Source: Bacillus gaemokensis (GTDB taxonomy: Bacteria > Bacillota > Bacilli > Bacillales > Bacillaceae_G). Taken from it: a stretch of DNA of 47,018 nucleotides. A model generated the notes under the pieces. That model was not told where the DNA came from and did not search any database. It saw only the letters and a program-made list of their open reading frames with translations. Shown here in pieces: positions 23,216-32,027 of this stretch (its first letter is position 1; every line of letters starts with the position of its first letter). The stretch lies in NCBI RefSeq assembly GCF_001590835.1, contig NZ_LTAQ01000070.1, positions 96,585 to 143,602 on the forward strand, written 5' to 3'. The position numbers and the translations under genes are program-made.

Positions 23216-23653
23216 CTAGTTATTAATATCGAAAACATTAAGATTCTCTGCTGGAGTTTCACTAACAGCAACTATTAATTCGCGTACTGCAATAATTTCA
23301 CAAATAGATAGTGTGAGTGGTCGAGCAGTTCCTGCTCCTCTTAGGGTAACAACATCACAGTTTACTGATTCAACAATACCAATAACTGACACTGTTACAC
23401 CTCTAATTGCAATAGCTACAGTTCTACCTCTTAATGATCTTAGTGCCTGGAAAATACCTGTTGTGCAACAACAATCACATTTTTCATTTCGATCTTTTTT
23501 ACATTCATGAAACTTTTTCCAGCAATCATCATCATGATGATGTTTATCATCGCAACGCTTAGAATGATGATGATCATCCCAGCATTTAGAATGCTTTTTG
23601 TGATCCCAACATTTAGAATGCTTTTTTTCAAACCAATCTTCACGACAACTCAT
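23216..23653 (-). CDS. His/Cys-rich probable spore surface protein
   Basis: A 145-residue protein in two parts. Residues 1-65 are extremely rich in His, Cys, Lys and Asp and repeat the unit KxHSKCWD twice to three times, ending CDCCC. Residues 66-145 are hydrophobic beta-type sequence (GRTVAIAIRGVTVSVIGIVE) that resembles a small barrel. High Cys/His content and the ordered terminal domain are typical of Bacillus coat or exosporium proteins that crosslink or bind metal, though no named family is recognised. CATATTTTA at 23680-23688 (minus) is a perfect sigma-K -10 element 35 bases before the ATG. Confidence 0.7.
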   Translation of the reverse strand: MSCREDWFEKKHSKCWDHKKHSKCWDDHHHSKRCDDKHHHDDDCWKKFHECKKDRNEKCDCCCTTGIFQALRSLRGRTVAIAIRGVTVSVIGIVESVNCDVVTLRGAGTARPLTLSICEIIAVRELIVAVSETPAENLNVFDINN

Positions 23654-23679
23654 AATTTCACCCCTTTATTCTTTTACTA

Positions 23680-23688
23680 TAAAATATG
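23680..23688 (-). promoter_or_regulatory. Candidate sigma-K -10 element
   Basis: CATATTTTA on the minus strand matches CATAnnnTA exactly and sits 35 bases before the ATG of the His/Cys-rich gene. The matching -35 element is not clear. Confidence 0.4.
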
Positions 23689-23773
23689 TAAAAATGCATA
23701 AAGGGATAGAGACAAATACATAGAGGTAAGAAAACAAACGATTGTCCTATACTCTATTTAAAATGAGAATAAT

Positions 23774-23809
23774 AAAAAATGAGCCCTTTTTATAAAGAGC
23801 TCATTTTTT
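23774..23809. terminator. Terminator of the leucine catabolism operon
   Basis: An 11-bp perfect stem AAAAAATGAGC / GCTCATTTTTT just past the stop of the acyl-CoA ligase gene. Confidence 0.8.
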
Positions 23810-23813
23810 ATTT

Positions 23814-25754
23814 TTATATTTGTCTAGATTGTAATTCTTGAATATAAGAAACCACTTCTGGATTTACTAATGAGGATAAATCCCCTAATTCTTTCCCTAA
23901 ATATGCTGCTTTAATCACTCGCCGCATTACTTTAGAATTACGGGTTTTTGGCAGATCTTCTACAACGTGAACATCTTTTGGACATAATGCTTTTCCAATA
24001 TGAGAATTTACTAAATTCATTAACTCTTTTTTGAGTTCTGTTGTAAAGATTGTTCCTTCTCGCAGAACAACAAAACAGTGACAAACTTCCCCTTTGACAT
24101 CATCAGGTACACCGATTGCTGCCGCTTCTATTACATGATGATGCTTTACAAGAATTGATTCATATTCAGCTGGTCCAATACGCTTTCCAGCAATATTTAA
24201 TGTATCATCAGAACGCCCTGTGATAACATATTGTTCACCATCATAAATGACCCAATCACCATGTACCCACTTGTCTTCGAAACGCGACCAATACGTATTT
24301 ACATACCGTTCATCATCTTCCCAGAAGCTTTTCGTCATTCCAACCCACGGCTTTTCTAAACATAGTTCCCCAACTTCATCTCGAATTGGAATCCCATTTT
24401 CATCTAAAACGACAGCTGCCATCCCAGGTAAGGATGCATTGAAACTAATGGGTGCAATTGGTTTAATTAAAACATTTCCAAAAATCCCACCAGAAATTTC
24501 TGTTCCACCTGAATAATTACAAATTGGCACCTTCCCTTTTCCAACTGTTTCAAAGAGCCACATCCAAGGATCTGGATTCCAAGGTTCTCCCGTTGATGCA
24601 AACACCTCTAAACTTTCTAGAGAATGTTTCTTTACATACTCATCCCCTTTCGCCATCAATGCCCGAATTAATGTTGGTGAAATTCCAAGATGAGTAATTT
24701 GATACTGATCGACTGTTTCCCATAAACGATCAGCATCTGGATAATCTGGAACACCTTCATACATTACCATTGTTGCCCCATTAATAAGAGAACCGAATAG
24801 TAAAAATGGTCCCATCATCCAGCCCATGTCAGTAACCCATAATACACGGTCACCTTGTTTTATGTTCATGCCGAATCCAGCATCAAATGCAGCCTTCAAC
24901 GGAAATCCAGCATGTGTGTGTACCGTTCCTTTCGGCTTTCCGGTAGTCCCTGATGTATAAATGAGCATCAGAGGATCATCACTTTTCATCTCTTCAGCAT
25001 GAGTAAATGGCTTTTCCTTTTCAAGGGCATTCCATGAAAGATCATAGTTATGCGGCGTAAAATCATTTCCAGAATGACGAACAATAACAACTTTCTCAAC
25101 AGATGGGCAATGTTCACACGCTTTATCTACTTCATCTTTCAAAGAGACGATTTTACCGCGACGCGCGAATCCATCAGCTGTAATAATCATTTTTGAACCT
25201 GCAGCTTGTACACGTGTCATAACTGCATCAGATGCGAAGCCTGAGAAGATCGGAGAAATAATCGCACCAATTTTCATTACTGCCAACATAGCAACTACTG
25301 TCTCAGGAATCATTGGCATATAAATGGTTACGCGATCACCTTTCTCAATACCAGAATGTTTTAATCCATTTGCAACGCGGCTTACCCAGCTATCAACCTC
25401 TTCATATGTAAATGATTTTGTCGTACCATTTTCACCTTCATACATGAGAGCAGGTTGTGTTTTTGTCTCTTCGTCTGCAAGCCAACGAGATAAAGCGGAT
25501 TCTACTACATTGCACGTTCCCCCTGTATACCACTGTGCAAATGGCGTGCCATTTTCTAAATCTAATACCTCTGTATATGGTTTCATCCATTGATAGCCAA
25601 CTGCCCGTTCTGCTTCTCCCCAAAACCATGCAGTTTCTTCAATCGATTTCTCATAAAACGCTTCATAATCTTCATAGCCAAGCGATTTCATCCACCCATA
25701 TAAACGTGTTTTATCTTTATATTCTTCTGTTGGAAACCAAACGGCTTGTTTCAC
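23814..25754 (-). CDS. Acetate/acetoacetate-CoA ligase-like AMP-forming synthetase
   Basis: A 646-residue adenylate-forming enzyme. The N-terminal ACAS-type segment (about 40-100) precedes YTSGTTGKPKGTVHTHAGF (P-loop, near 268), the GWMMG segment near 312, STGEPW near 388, YSGGTE near 417 and the hinge GRSDDTLNIAGKRIGP (near 535). PKTRNSKVMRR near 610 holds the catalytic, acetylatable Lys. It is the last gene of the operon; in leucine breakdown it would activate acetoacetate released by HMG-CoA lyase, or a short branched acid. The B. subtilis yng ligase (YngI) is shorter, so this is probably an analogue. GTG start with GAGGAGG 8 bases upstream. Confidence 0.8.
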   Translation of the reverse strand: MKQAVWFPTEEYKDKTRLYGWMKSLGYEDYEAFYEKSIEETAWFWGEAERAVGYQWMKPYTEVLDLENGTPFAQWYTGGTCNVVESALSRWLADEETKTQPALMYEGENGTTKSFTYEEVDSWVSRVANGLKHSGIEKGDRVTIYMPMIPETVVAMLAVMKIGAIISPIFSGFASDAVMTRVQAAGSKMIITADGFARRGKIVSLKDEVDKACEHCPSVEKVVIVRHSGNDFTPHNYDLSWNALEKEKPFTHAEEMKSDDPLMLIYTSGTTGKPKGTVHTHAGFPLKAAFDAGFGMNIKQGDRVLWVTDMGWMMGPFLLFGSLINGATMVMYEGVPDYPDADRLWETVDQYQITHLGISPTLIRALMAKGDEYVKKHSLESLEVFASTGEPWNPDPWMWLFETVGKGKVPICNYSGGTEISGGIFGNVLIKPIAPISFNASLPGMAAVVLDENGIPIRDEVGELCLEKPWVGMTKSFWEDDERYVNTYWSRFEDKWVHGDWVIYDGEQYVITGRSDDTLNIAGKRIGPAEYESILVKHHHVIEAAAIGVPDDVKGEVCHCFVVLREGTIFTTELKKELMNLVNSHIGKALCPKDVHVVEDLPKTRNSKVMRRVIKAAYLGKELGDLSSLVNPEVVSYIQELQSRQI

Positions 25755-25783
25755 TGTTTTCCCCTCCTCATTTTTCGAACAAG

Positions 25784-25803
25784 AAAGCCCTGAATAGGGC
25801 TTT
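25784..25803 (-). terminator. Intercistronic hairpin (attenuator or processing site)
   Basis: A perfect 8-bp stem AAAGCCCT / AGGGCTTT with loop GAAT/ATTC overlaps the stop codon of the carboxyltransferase gene, 30 bases before the ligase start. No strong T-run follows, so partial termination or RNA processing that lowers ligase expression is more likely than full stop. Confidence 0.55.
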
Positions 25804-27344
25804 TACACTGGATAAACTGGATGTTTTCGATCTGTAAACACTTGATATTTACTCATATACATTTCAAATCGTTTCTTTAGCTCTTCACGTAAATCATTTG
25901 GATGAACAATACCATCAATCACCATTTCTGATGCCAGACGATAAATGTCTATATCTTTTTTATACTCTTCACGTTTTTCTGCAATGAAGCTTGCACGCTC
26001 TTCTTCCGGCAACGCTGCAATTTTATTTGCATATACGGCATTGACAGCAGCTTCTGGTCCCATTACAGCAATGGAAGCTGTAGGCAATGCTAAGCAGCAA
26101 TCTGGTTCGAATGCTGGACCTGCCATTGCATATAAGCCGGCTCCATATGCTTTGCGTACAACAATTGAAATTTTCGGTACTGTCGCTTCACTCATAGCAG
26201 AAATCATTTTCGCACCATGGCGAATAATACCAGCTCGCTCAACTTTTGTTCCAATCATAAATCCAGGTACATCAGCAAGGAATAATAATGGAATATGATA
26301 AGCGTCACATAAATTAATAAATTTAGCTGCTTTATCAGCAGAATCATGGAATAATACGCCGCCTTTCATACGCGGCTGATTTGCAACAATACCAACAGGT
26401 TTTCCGTCGATTCGTCCTAATCCTGTGATGAGTTCTTGTGCAAATAATTTTTTCACTTCAAAGAAGGAGCCTTCATCAATAATACGATTAATAAGATCTT
26501 TCATATTAAAAGGTGCATTTTGATTTTCTGGAATAATTTGTTCTAATGTTTTTTCGAACTGCTTTGGTTCTTGAGGCATATTCGTAGGAGCATGTTCTTG
26601 ATAGTTACTTGGAAAATACGAAATATATTGTCTTGCCTGAGCGATTGCATCTTCTTCTGTCTTACATAACACATCCCCGCATCCTGATACCGAACAATGC
26701 ATGCGAGCACCGCCCATTTCTTCAAGTGTTACTTTTTCACCGATGACCATTTCAGCCATGCGCGGAGACCCTAGGTACATGGAAGCATTTCCTTCAACCA
26801 TCATGACAACGTCACAGAAAGCAGGAATATAAGCGCCCCCAGCTGCCGATGGGCCAAATAATAAACAGATTTGTGGCACTTTACCTGATAACTTCACTTG
26901 GTTATAGAAAATACGCCCTGCACCGCGGCGCCCTGGGAACATTTCAACTTGATCGGTAATACGTGCCCCAGCAGAGTCAACAAGATAAAAAAGTGGTACA
27001 CGTAATTTTTCAGCTGTTTCTTGGATTCGTAAAATTTTTTCAACTGTACGTGAGCCCCAAGATCCTGCTTTAACTGTTGAATCATTTGCCATAACACATA
27101 CAGTACGTCCATGTACTTTACCAGTGGCAGTTATAACACCATCTGCTGGTAAACCTGTTTGTTCACAATTTGCAAATAAGGCATCTTCTACATATTCACC
27201 ATTATCAAATAGAAGTGCTAAGCGATCTCTAACAAAGATTTTTCCTTTTTCCTTATTCTGCTCATGGTATTTCGGTGCGCCGCCTTGTTTAATTGTTTCA
27301 ACGCGTTCTTCAAATGAATTCGATTGTTGTTTTTGTTCTAACAC
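25803..27344 (-). CDS. yngE: Acyl-CoA carboxylase, carboxyltransferase subunit (methylcrotonyl-CoA type)
   Basis: A 513-residue crotonase-fold carboxyltransferase that moves CO2 from carboxybiotin to an acyl-CoA. GGAPKYHEQNKEKGKIFVRDR opens it; FGPSAAGGAYIPAFCD and the second-half RMKGGVLFHDSADKAAKFI and KAYGAGLYAMAGPAFEPD form the two oxyanion/CoA sites. Length and motifs match MCC-beta/PCC-beta subunits. The neighbouring HMG-CoA lyase and hydratase point to 3-methylcrotonyl-CoA as substrate in leucine degradation. It starts 2 bases after the hydratase gene, indicating tight coupling, with the ATG 27344. Confidence 0.88.
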   Translation of the reverse strand: MLEQKQQSNSFEERVETIKQGGAPKYHEQNKEKGKIFVRDRLALLFDNGEYVEDALFANCEQTGLPADGVITATGKVHGRTVCVMANDSTVKAGSWGSRTVEKILRIQETAEKLRVPLFYLVDSAGARITDQVEMFPGRRGAGRIFYNQVKLSGKVPQICLLFGPSAAGGAYIPAFCDVVMMVEGNASMYLGSPRMAEMVIGEKVTLEEMGGARMHCSVSGCGDVLCKTEEDAIAQARQYISYFPSNYQEHAPTNMPQEPKQFEKTLEQIIPENQNAPFNMKDLINRIIDEGSFFEVKKLFAQELITGLGRIDGKPVGIVANQPRMKGGVLFHDSADKAAKFINLCDAYHIPLLFLADVPGFMIGTKVERAGIIRHGAKMISAMSEATVPKISIVVRKAYGAGLYAMAGPAFEPDCCLALPTASIAVMGPEAAVNAVYANKIAALPEEERASFIAEKREEYKKDIDIYRLASEMVIDGIVHPNDLREELKKRFEMYMSKYQVFTDRKHPVYPV

Positions 27345-27346
27345 AT

Positions 27347-28135
27347 TTACTCCCCCTTATACATCGGCTTGCGTTTTTCCTGGAATGCTTGTAATCCTTC
27401 TAATCGATCTGTTGTATGAATAACACCTTCATACGCTTGCTTTTCCATTTGTAATCCGGTATGTAAATCTACTTGTATACCATTTGAAATTGCTTGTTTC
27501 GCTAATCGGACGGCAACTGGACCATTACTAGCAATTCTCTCTGCGATCTCTATCGCCTTTTCTTCGAGCGATTCAGCTGATACAACATACTCAACCATCC
27601 CGTATTCCTTTGCTTCAAGTGCTGAAACACGTCTCGCTGTGTAAATTAATTCTTTTGCTCTGCCGACACCAACTAGTCGTGGAAGGCGCTGTGTGCCACC
27701 AGCTCCTGGAATAATAGCAAGAGACGTTTCAGTAAGTCCAAGGCTTGCTGTTTCTGCTGCAATTCTAAAATCACATGCTAAGCTTAATTCGGTACCACCA
27801 CCAAGTGCAATTCCATTTATTGCAGCAATAACAGGTTGTGACAATTGCTCCACCATATTCATTGTAGAACGAATCATTCCAACAGCATGACGCACTTGTT
27901 CCTCATTCATATTGGCACGTTCTTTTAAATCTGCCCCGGCACAAAATACTTTTTCGCCAGCCCCTGTTAAAATAATAACGCGTACATCAGCCTCTTCATT
28001 TAAGTGACTTAATGTGGATTGCAATTCTTCTAATAGTGCAAGAGATAACGAGTTTGCTTGTCGTTCACGATTTAATGTTAGTTTTACGATATGCGGTGTT
28101 ACGTAATCAACTGAAATGTTTTGTAATTGTAGCAT
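27347..28135 (-). CDS. yngF: Enoyl-CoA hydratase (methylglutaconyl-CoA hydratase type)
   Basis: A 262-residue crotonase. FCAGADLKERANM gives the first oxyanion-hole segment, AAINGIALGGGTELSLACD the second, and ETSLAIIPGAGGTQRLPRLVG contains the catalytic Glu positions. In the leucine pathway it would hydrate 3-methylglutaconyl-CoA to HMG-CoA, the step between the carboxylase and the lyase encoded on either side. The spacing is 4 bases to the lyase gene upstream and 2 to the carboxyltransferase downstream. Confidence 0.9.
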   Translation of the reverse strand: MLQLQNISVDYVTPHIVKLTLNRERQANSLSLALLEELQSTLSHLNEEADVRVIILTGAGEKVFCAGADLKERANMNEEQVRHAVGMIRSTMNMVEQLSQPVIAAINGIALGGGTELSLACDFRIAAETASLGLTETSLAIIPGAGGTQRLPRLVGVGRAKELIYTARRVSALEAKEYGMVEYVVSAESLEEKAIEIAERIASNGPVAVRLAKQAISNGIQVDLHTGLQMEKQAYEGVIHTTDRLEGLQAFQEKRKPMYKGE

Positions 28136-28139
28136 TTGA

Positions 28140-29051
28140 TCACCTACTTATTGTTTTATGTTGCAGTGCTCGATACACGTGACTTGGTAATTGGATATTT
28201 AATTTACTTTGAATAAATTGACTCGCTTTTAATAACTTTTCTTCATTTACATTTGTTTGTACGCCTAGTTTATGGAGCATATACACTAAATCATCCGTTG
28301 CAACATTCCCGGATGCTCCTGGTGCATATGGACAACCACCAAGACCGCCACAAGAGCTATCAAATGTAGTAACACCGTACTCTAACGATTGAACAACATT
28401 CGCAAGAGCCATACCGTACGTATTATGAAAATGCATTGCAAATTGAGTAGAATCGTATTTTTTTAGTAAACGTTCTAATACACGTTCTACTTGCAGTGGA
28501 TTTGCAACACCAATCGTATCCCCTAGTGATACTTCATAAATACCATATGAGAATAGTTGATTACATAACTCGTCTACAGCATCAATACTTACATCTCCCT
28601 CATAAGGACAACCAAATACAGTAGACACATAACCTCTTACTCTTTTACCTGCAAACTGTGCTTGCTTTGTAATATCTTGAATAACAGCTAATGCTTCCGT
28701 AGTAGATTTATTGATGTTACTTTTATTATGTGATGCACTCGCTGATAGAAACACGTTCACCTCATCTACATCTTGCAAAAGAGCTCGCTCCAAACCGTTT
28801 TGATTTGGAACAAGCGCTGCATATGTAATCTCTGGTTTCCGCTTTAGCTCTGTAAATACATCGCTTGCATCGGCTAAAGCAGGAACCCATTTTGGGTGAA
28901 CGAAAGAGGATACTTCAATATATGATAATCCAGCTTCTGAAAGTAATTGAATCCATTGTATTTTATCTTTTGTGCCAACAATTTTCTTTTCATTTTGTAA
29001 ACCATCGCGTGGGCCTACTTCTTTAATGACAGCAAAAGTTGGTAGCTTCAA
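28140..29051 (-). CDS. yngG: Hydroxymethylglutaryl-CoA lyase
   Basis: A 303-residue TIM-barrel lyase splitting HMG-CoA into acetoacetate and acetyl-CoA. KEVGPRDGLQNE at residues 10-21 carries the catalytic Arg and metal Asp, FHNTYGMALAN the metal His pair region, and the HMGL signature GGLGGCPYAPGASGNVATDD holds the active-site Cys. Length matches the family. Its position between the biotin carrier and the hydratase gene defines the operon as leucine (isovalerate) catabolic. Confidence 0.93.
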   Translation of the reverse strand: MKLPTFAVIKEVGPRDGLQNEKKIVGTKDKIQWIQLLSEAGLSYIEVSSFVHPKWVPALADASDVFTELKRKPEITYAALVPNQNGLERALLQDVDEVNVFLSASASHNKSNINKSTTEALAVIQDITKQAQFAGKRVRGYVSTVFGCPYEGDVSIDAVDELCNQLFSYGIYEVSLGDTIGVANPLQVERVLERLLKKYDSTQFAMHFHNTYGMALANVVQSLEYGVTTFDSSCGGLGGCPYAPGASGNVATDDLVYMLHKLGVQTNVNEEKLLKASQFIQSKLNIQLPSHVYRALQHKTISR

Positions 29052-29073
29052 TACATTTCACCCCTTCTTCTCC

Positions 29074-29289
29074 CTATTCAATCTCTACTAATACATCTCC
29101 TTCATTAACAAAATCGCCCTCTTGCACATTTATTTTCATAACTGTTCCAGTTTCTTCTGAAATGATTGGAATTTCCATTTTCATAGATTCCAAAATGACG
29201 ACATCCTGCTCTTCTTCTACTGTATCTCCTACTCCCACCACAATTTTCCAAACATTACCTGCCATCGATGCATACACTTTTGTCATCAT
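29074..29289 (-). CDS. yngHB: Biotin carboxyl carrier protein (stand-alone)
   Basis: A 71-residue biotinyl domain. ESMKMEIPI holds the biotinylated Lys in the canonical MKM motif, flanked by the two symmetric halves AGNVWKIVVGVGDTVEEEQD and GTVMKINVQEGDFVNEGDVL. It shuttles carboxybiotin between the biotin carboxylase and the carboxyltransferase of this operon. It stands alone instead of being fused to the carboxylase, as in the B. subtilis yng operon. Confidence 0.92.
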   Translation of the reverse strand: MMTKVYASMAGNVWKIVVGVGDTVEEEQDVVILESMKMEIPIISEETGTVMKINVQEGDFVNEGDVLVEIE

Positions 29290-29316
29290 TTTTTCCCCCT
29301 TTAATATTCATAAACC

Positions 29317-30654
29317 TTATTTTTTCACAAGTTGTTTTGTTACAAATCCTGTCGTATAAATACCACTTTGAAACACTTCATCTTCTAACACTTGCAGTAA
29401 CATTGGAGTATTTGTTTTAATCCCTTCTACTTTTAGTTCTTGAAGTGCATCCTGTAACTTTCGAATTGCTTCTTCACGGGTTTCACCATGAGCAATCACT
29501 TTTGCAATCATAGGATCATAAAAAGGTGTAATTGTTATATTGTTTTCTAAAAAATGGTCCATACGCACTGCTTCTGGTAAAGTTAGCCCTGTAATTTTCC
29601 CTGGAGAAGGGAAAAATGTTTTTGGATCTTCCGCATAAATACGTGCTTCAATGGCATGACCACTACGCTTTACATCATCCTGTGTAAAGGAAAGTTTCTC
29701 GCCAGAAGCAATGAGTAATTGTTGTTCAACAAGATCTAGTCCCGTGATTTCTTCCGTAACAGGATGTTCTACTTGTAATCTTGTATTCATTTCTAAGAAG
29801 TAGAAGTTTTTCTTATCATCCACAAGAAACTCAACTGTACCTGCATTTGTGTAGCCAAGAGATTTTGCGGCTTGTACAGCAACTTCTCCCATCGCTTTAC
29901 GTGTTTCTTCATCCAAAAATGGAGACGGTGCTTCTTCGATTACTTTTTGATTGCGGCGTTGTACAGAGCATTCACGTTCCCATAAATACACCGTATTCCC
30001 ATGTGTATCTGCAAGAAGTTGAATTTCGATATGATGTGCATCTGCAATATAACGCTCTAAATACATTTCACCATTACCAAAGAAATTTTGCGCACGTGTT
30101 TTATTGCTCTCAAATGCCTTGGTGAGCGTTTGCTCAGTTTCCATCAATTGCATTCCAATGCCTCCGCCACCAGCGGATGCCTTCAGCATTAATGGGTAGC
30201 CAATTTGTTTTGCTATTTCAATTGCTTCTTCAGCAGTCTCAATATTTGTTGTGATTCCTGGTACAACGGGAACATTTGCTTCTTGCATTGCCAGACGCGA
30301 TTCAATTTTACTACCCATCTTAGCAATGATTTCTTCAGAAGGACCGATAAATACAATACCTTCTTCCTTACAACGCACTGCGAAAGAAGGATTTTCTGAT
30401 AACAATCCATATCCCGGATGAATTGCTTCGACATTCGTTTTTTTAGCAATTTCTATAATTTTTTCGAGATTTAGATAACTTTCTTGTACCCGAGGACCAC
30501 CTACTACATAAGCCTCGTTTGCTAATTTTACATGAAGCGCATTTTCATCAGCCTCTGAATATATAGCAACTGTACGAATCCCAAGTTTTTGACAAGTTTT
30601 AATAATACGAACTGCGATTTCACCGCGATTAGCAATCAATATTTTTTGAAACAT
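29317..30654 (-). CDS. yngH: Biotin carboxylase subunit of an acyl-CoA carboxylase
   Basis: A 445-residue ATP-grasp enzyme that carboxylates biotin with bicarbonate and ATP. KILIANRGEIAVRIIKTCQKLG opens the N-domain, KASAGGGGIGMQL is the glycine-rich ATP lid, RECSVQRRNQKVIEEAPSP and FLEMNTRLQVEHPVTEEITG carry metal and bicarbonate residues. The frame lacks a fused biotin domain, supplied instead by the small gene just downstream. Starts 14 bases after the acyl-CoA dehydrogenase stop. Confidence 0.92.
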   Translation of the reverse strand: MFQKILIANRGEIAVRIIKTCQKLGIRTVAIYSEADENALHVKLANEAYVVGGPRVQESYLNLEKIIEIAKKTNVEAIHPGYGLLSENPSFAVRCKEEGIVFIGPSEEIIAKMGSKIESRLAMQEANVPVVPGITTNIETAEEAIEIAKQIGYPLMLKASAGGGGIGMQLMETEQTLTKAFESNKTRAQNFFGNGEMYLERYIADAHHIEIQLLADTHGNTVYLWERECSVQRRNQKVIEEAPSPFLDEETRKAMGEVAVQAAKSLGYTNAGTVEFLVDDKKNFYFLEMNTRLQVEHPVTEEITGLDLVEQQLLIASGEKLSFTQDDVKRSGHAIEARIYAEDPKTFFPSPGKITGLTLPEAVRMDHFLENNITITPFYDPMIAKVIAHGETREEAIRKLQDALQELKVEGIKTNTPMLLQVLEDEVFQSGIYTTGFVTKQLVKK

Positions 30655-30668
30655 AGTGAGCCCTCCTT

Positions 30669-31814
30669 TTATCTACACCCTAAATGTCTTGCGATTACGA
30701 GACGTTGAATTTCAGAAGTTCCTTCACCAATTTCTAAAAGTTTTGCATCACGAATATGACGCTCAACTTCATATTCACGCATATAACCATATCCACCATG
30801 AATTTGCACCGCCTGATTCGCAATACGACTTGCCGCTTCAGATGCAAACAGTTTTGCCATAGCCGCTTCTTTACCGAAAGGCTTATCATGATCTTTTAAC
30901 CAAGCTGCTTTATGTACCAAATTACGCGCCAATTCCACTTCAGTAGCCATGTCTGCCAATTTAAATTGAATCGCTTGGAAATTAGAAATCGTTTTTCCAA
31001 ATTGCTGACGTTCTTTTGCATATTGAAGTGCACGCTCAAATGCAGATTGCGCAATTCCTACAGCTAATGCAGCGATTGAAATACGACCTCCATCAAGTGT
31101 ATATAAAAACTGTTTAAATCCTTTATTTACATCGCCAAGTATATTCTCTTTCGGTACACGAACGCTATCAAGTACAATTTCACAAGTATTAGAGGCACGA
31201 ACACCCATCTTATCGTATGGACTTGAAATCGTTAATCCTTCACTATTCGTTGGCACAATAAATGCAGAAATACGTTTTTTTCCATTTTCTTCGACACCAT
31301 TGATAGCGGTTACAATAATTGTATTTGCATACTCTGCATTTGTAATCCAACACTTCTCACCACTAATGACATACTCATCACCATCTAAAAATGCTTTTGT
31401 TTGCGTGCCACCTGCGTCAGATCCGGCATTCGGTTCAGTTAAACCAAAAGCGCCTAATGTTTTTCCCGATGCCATCGGAACTAAGTACTTTTTCTTTTGT
31501 TCTTCTGTACCAAAGTAATAAATCGGCGAAGCACCTAATGAAATTGTTGCAGCATAACTTAAACCTGTACCGCCACAAGCACGACCGATTTCTTCAACAG
31601 CTAACGCATAAGATAAAGTATCGCCGCCAGAACCTCCATACTCTTCTGGGAATGGTATCCCTAACAAACCTAGTTCGCCCATTTTTTGAAATGTTTCATA
31701 TGGGAATTCTGCAGTTTTGTCATAATAAACAGCCTTTGGTGCGATTTCCTTTTCAGCAAAGTCACGTACCATTTCTTTAATCATTTGTTTTTCGCGAGTT
31801 AGAGTAAATTCCAT
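30669..31814 (-). CDS. yngJ: Acyl-CoA dehydrogenase (isovaleryl-CoA dehydrogenase type)
   Basis: A 381-residue FAD enzyme. FGLTEPNAGSDAGGTQTKA and CWITNAEYANTIIV are the two FAD/substrate signatures; GGYGYMREYEVERHIRDAK carries the C-terminal FAD segment, and EIGEGTSEIQRLVIARHLG the end. In members acting on branched substrates the catalytic Glu sits elsewhere (G helix), which fits an isovaleryl-CoA role given the downstream carboxylase and HMG-CoA lyase. First gene of the seven-gene operon; AAGGGGTG lies upstream. In B. subtilis the equivalent operon is sigma-E controlled; I could not identify a clear sigma-E promoter here. Confidence 0.9.
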   Translation of the reverse strand: MEFTLTREKQMIKEMVRDFAEKEIAPKAVYYDKTAEFPYETFQKMGELGLLGIPFPEEYGGSGGDTLSYALAVEEIGRACGGTGLSYAATISLGASPIYYFGTEEQKKKYLVPMASGKTLGAFGLTEPNAGSDAGGTQTKAFLDGDEYVISGEKCWITNAEYANTIIVTAINGVEENGKKRISAFIVPTNSEGLTISSPYDKMGVRASNTCEIVLDSVRVPKENILGDVNKGFKQFLYTLDGGRISIAALAVGIAQSAFERALQYAKERQQFGKTISNFQAIQFKLADMATEVELARNLVHKAAWLKDHDKPFGKEAAMAKLFASEAASRIANQAVQIHGGYGYMREYEVERHIRDAKLLEIGEGTSEIQRLVIARHLGCR

Positions 31815-31961
31815 TCCGCCACACCCCTTATCGAATATTGAGTTTCGACAGCGTGCGAGTCTGTACTACAAACATTGCTTTTCAAAGACAAGAATATTAG
31901 TTAGATAATTGTTATAATTCTGTCATAATTTAATTTTAAAACAGATTCTGTACTCATGCAC

Positions 31962-32005
31962 AAAAAAATTCCTACATTGTTCTACAACAACGTAGGAGTT
32001 TTTTT
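31962..32005. terminator. Terminator of the ABC/TetR/DUF523 operon
   Basis: A stem AATTCCTACATTGTT / AACAACGTAGGAGTT (two imperfect pairs) with a 4-base loop and flanking runs of A and T, 22 bases past the DUF523/DUF1722 stop. Confidence 0.8.
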
Positions 32006-32027
32006 GTCGAATTATGTATTATTCTAT

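Noticed and set aside
23540-23640. Short direct repeats in the His-rich gene as a possible CRISPR-like array
   Set aside because: The repeats are in-frame codon repeats of HSKCWD and have no unique spacers.
29039-29359. 106-codon plus-strand frame over the biotin carrier gene
   Set aside because: It overlaps the well-defined biotinyl domain gene on the other strand and has no motif of its own.
31815-31961. Sigma-E promoter for the leucine operon
   Set aside because: AATATT is present but no CATACA-like -10 at the right spacing could be found by eye.
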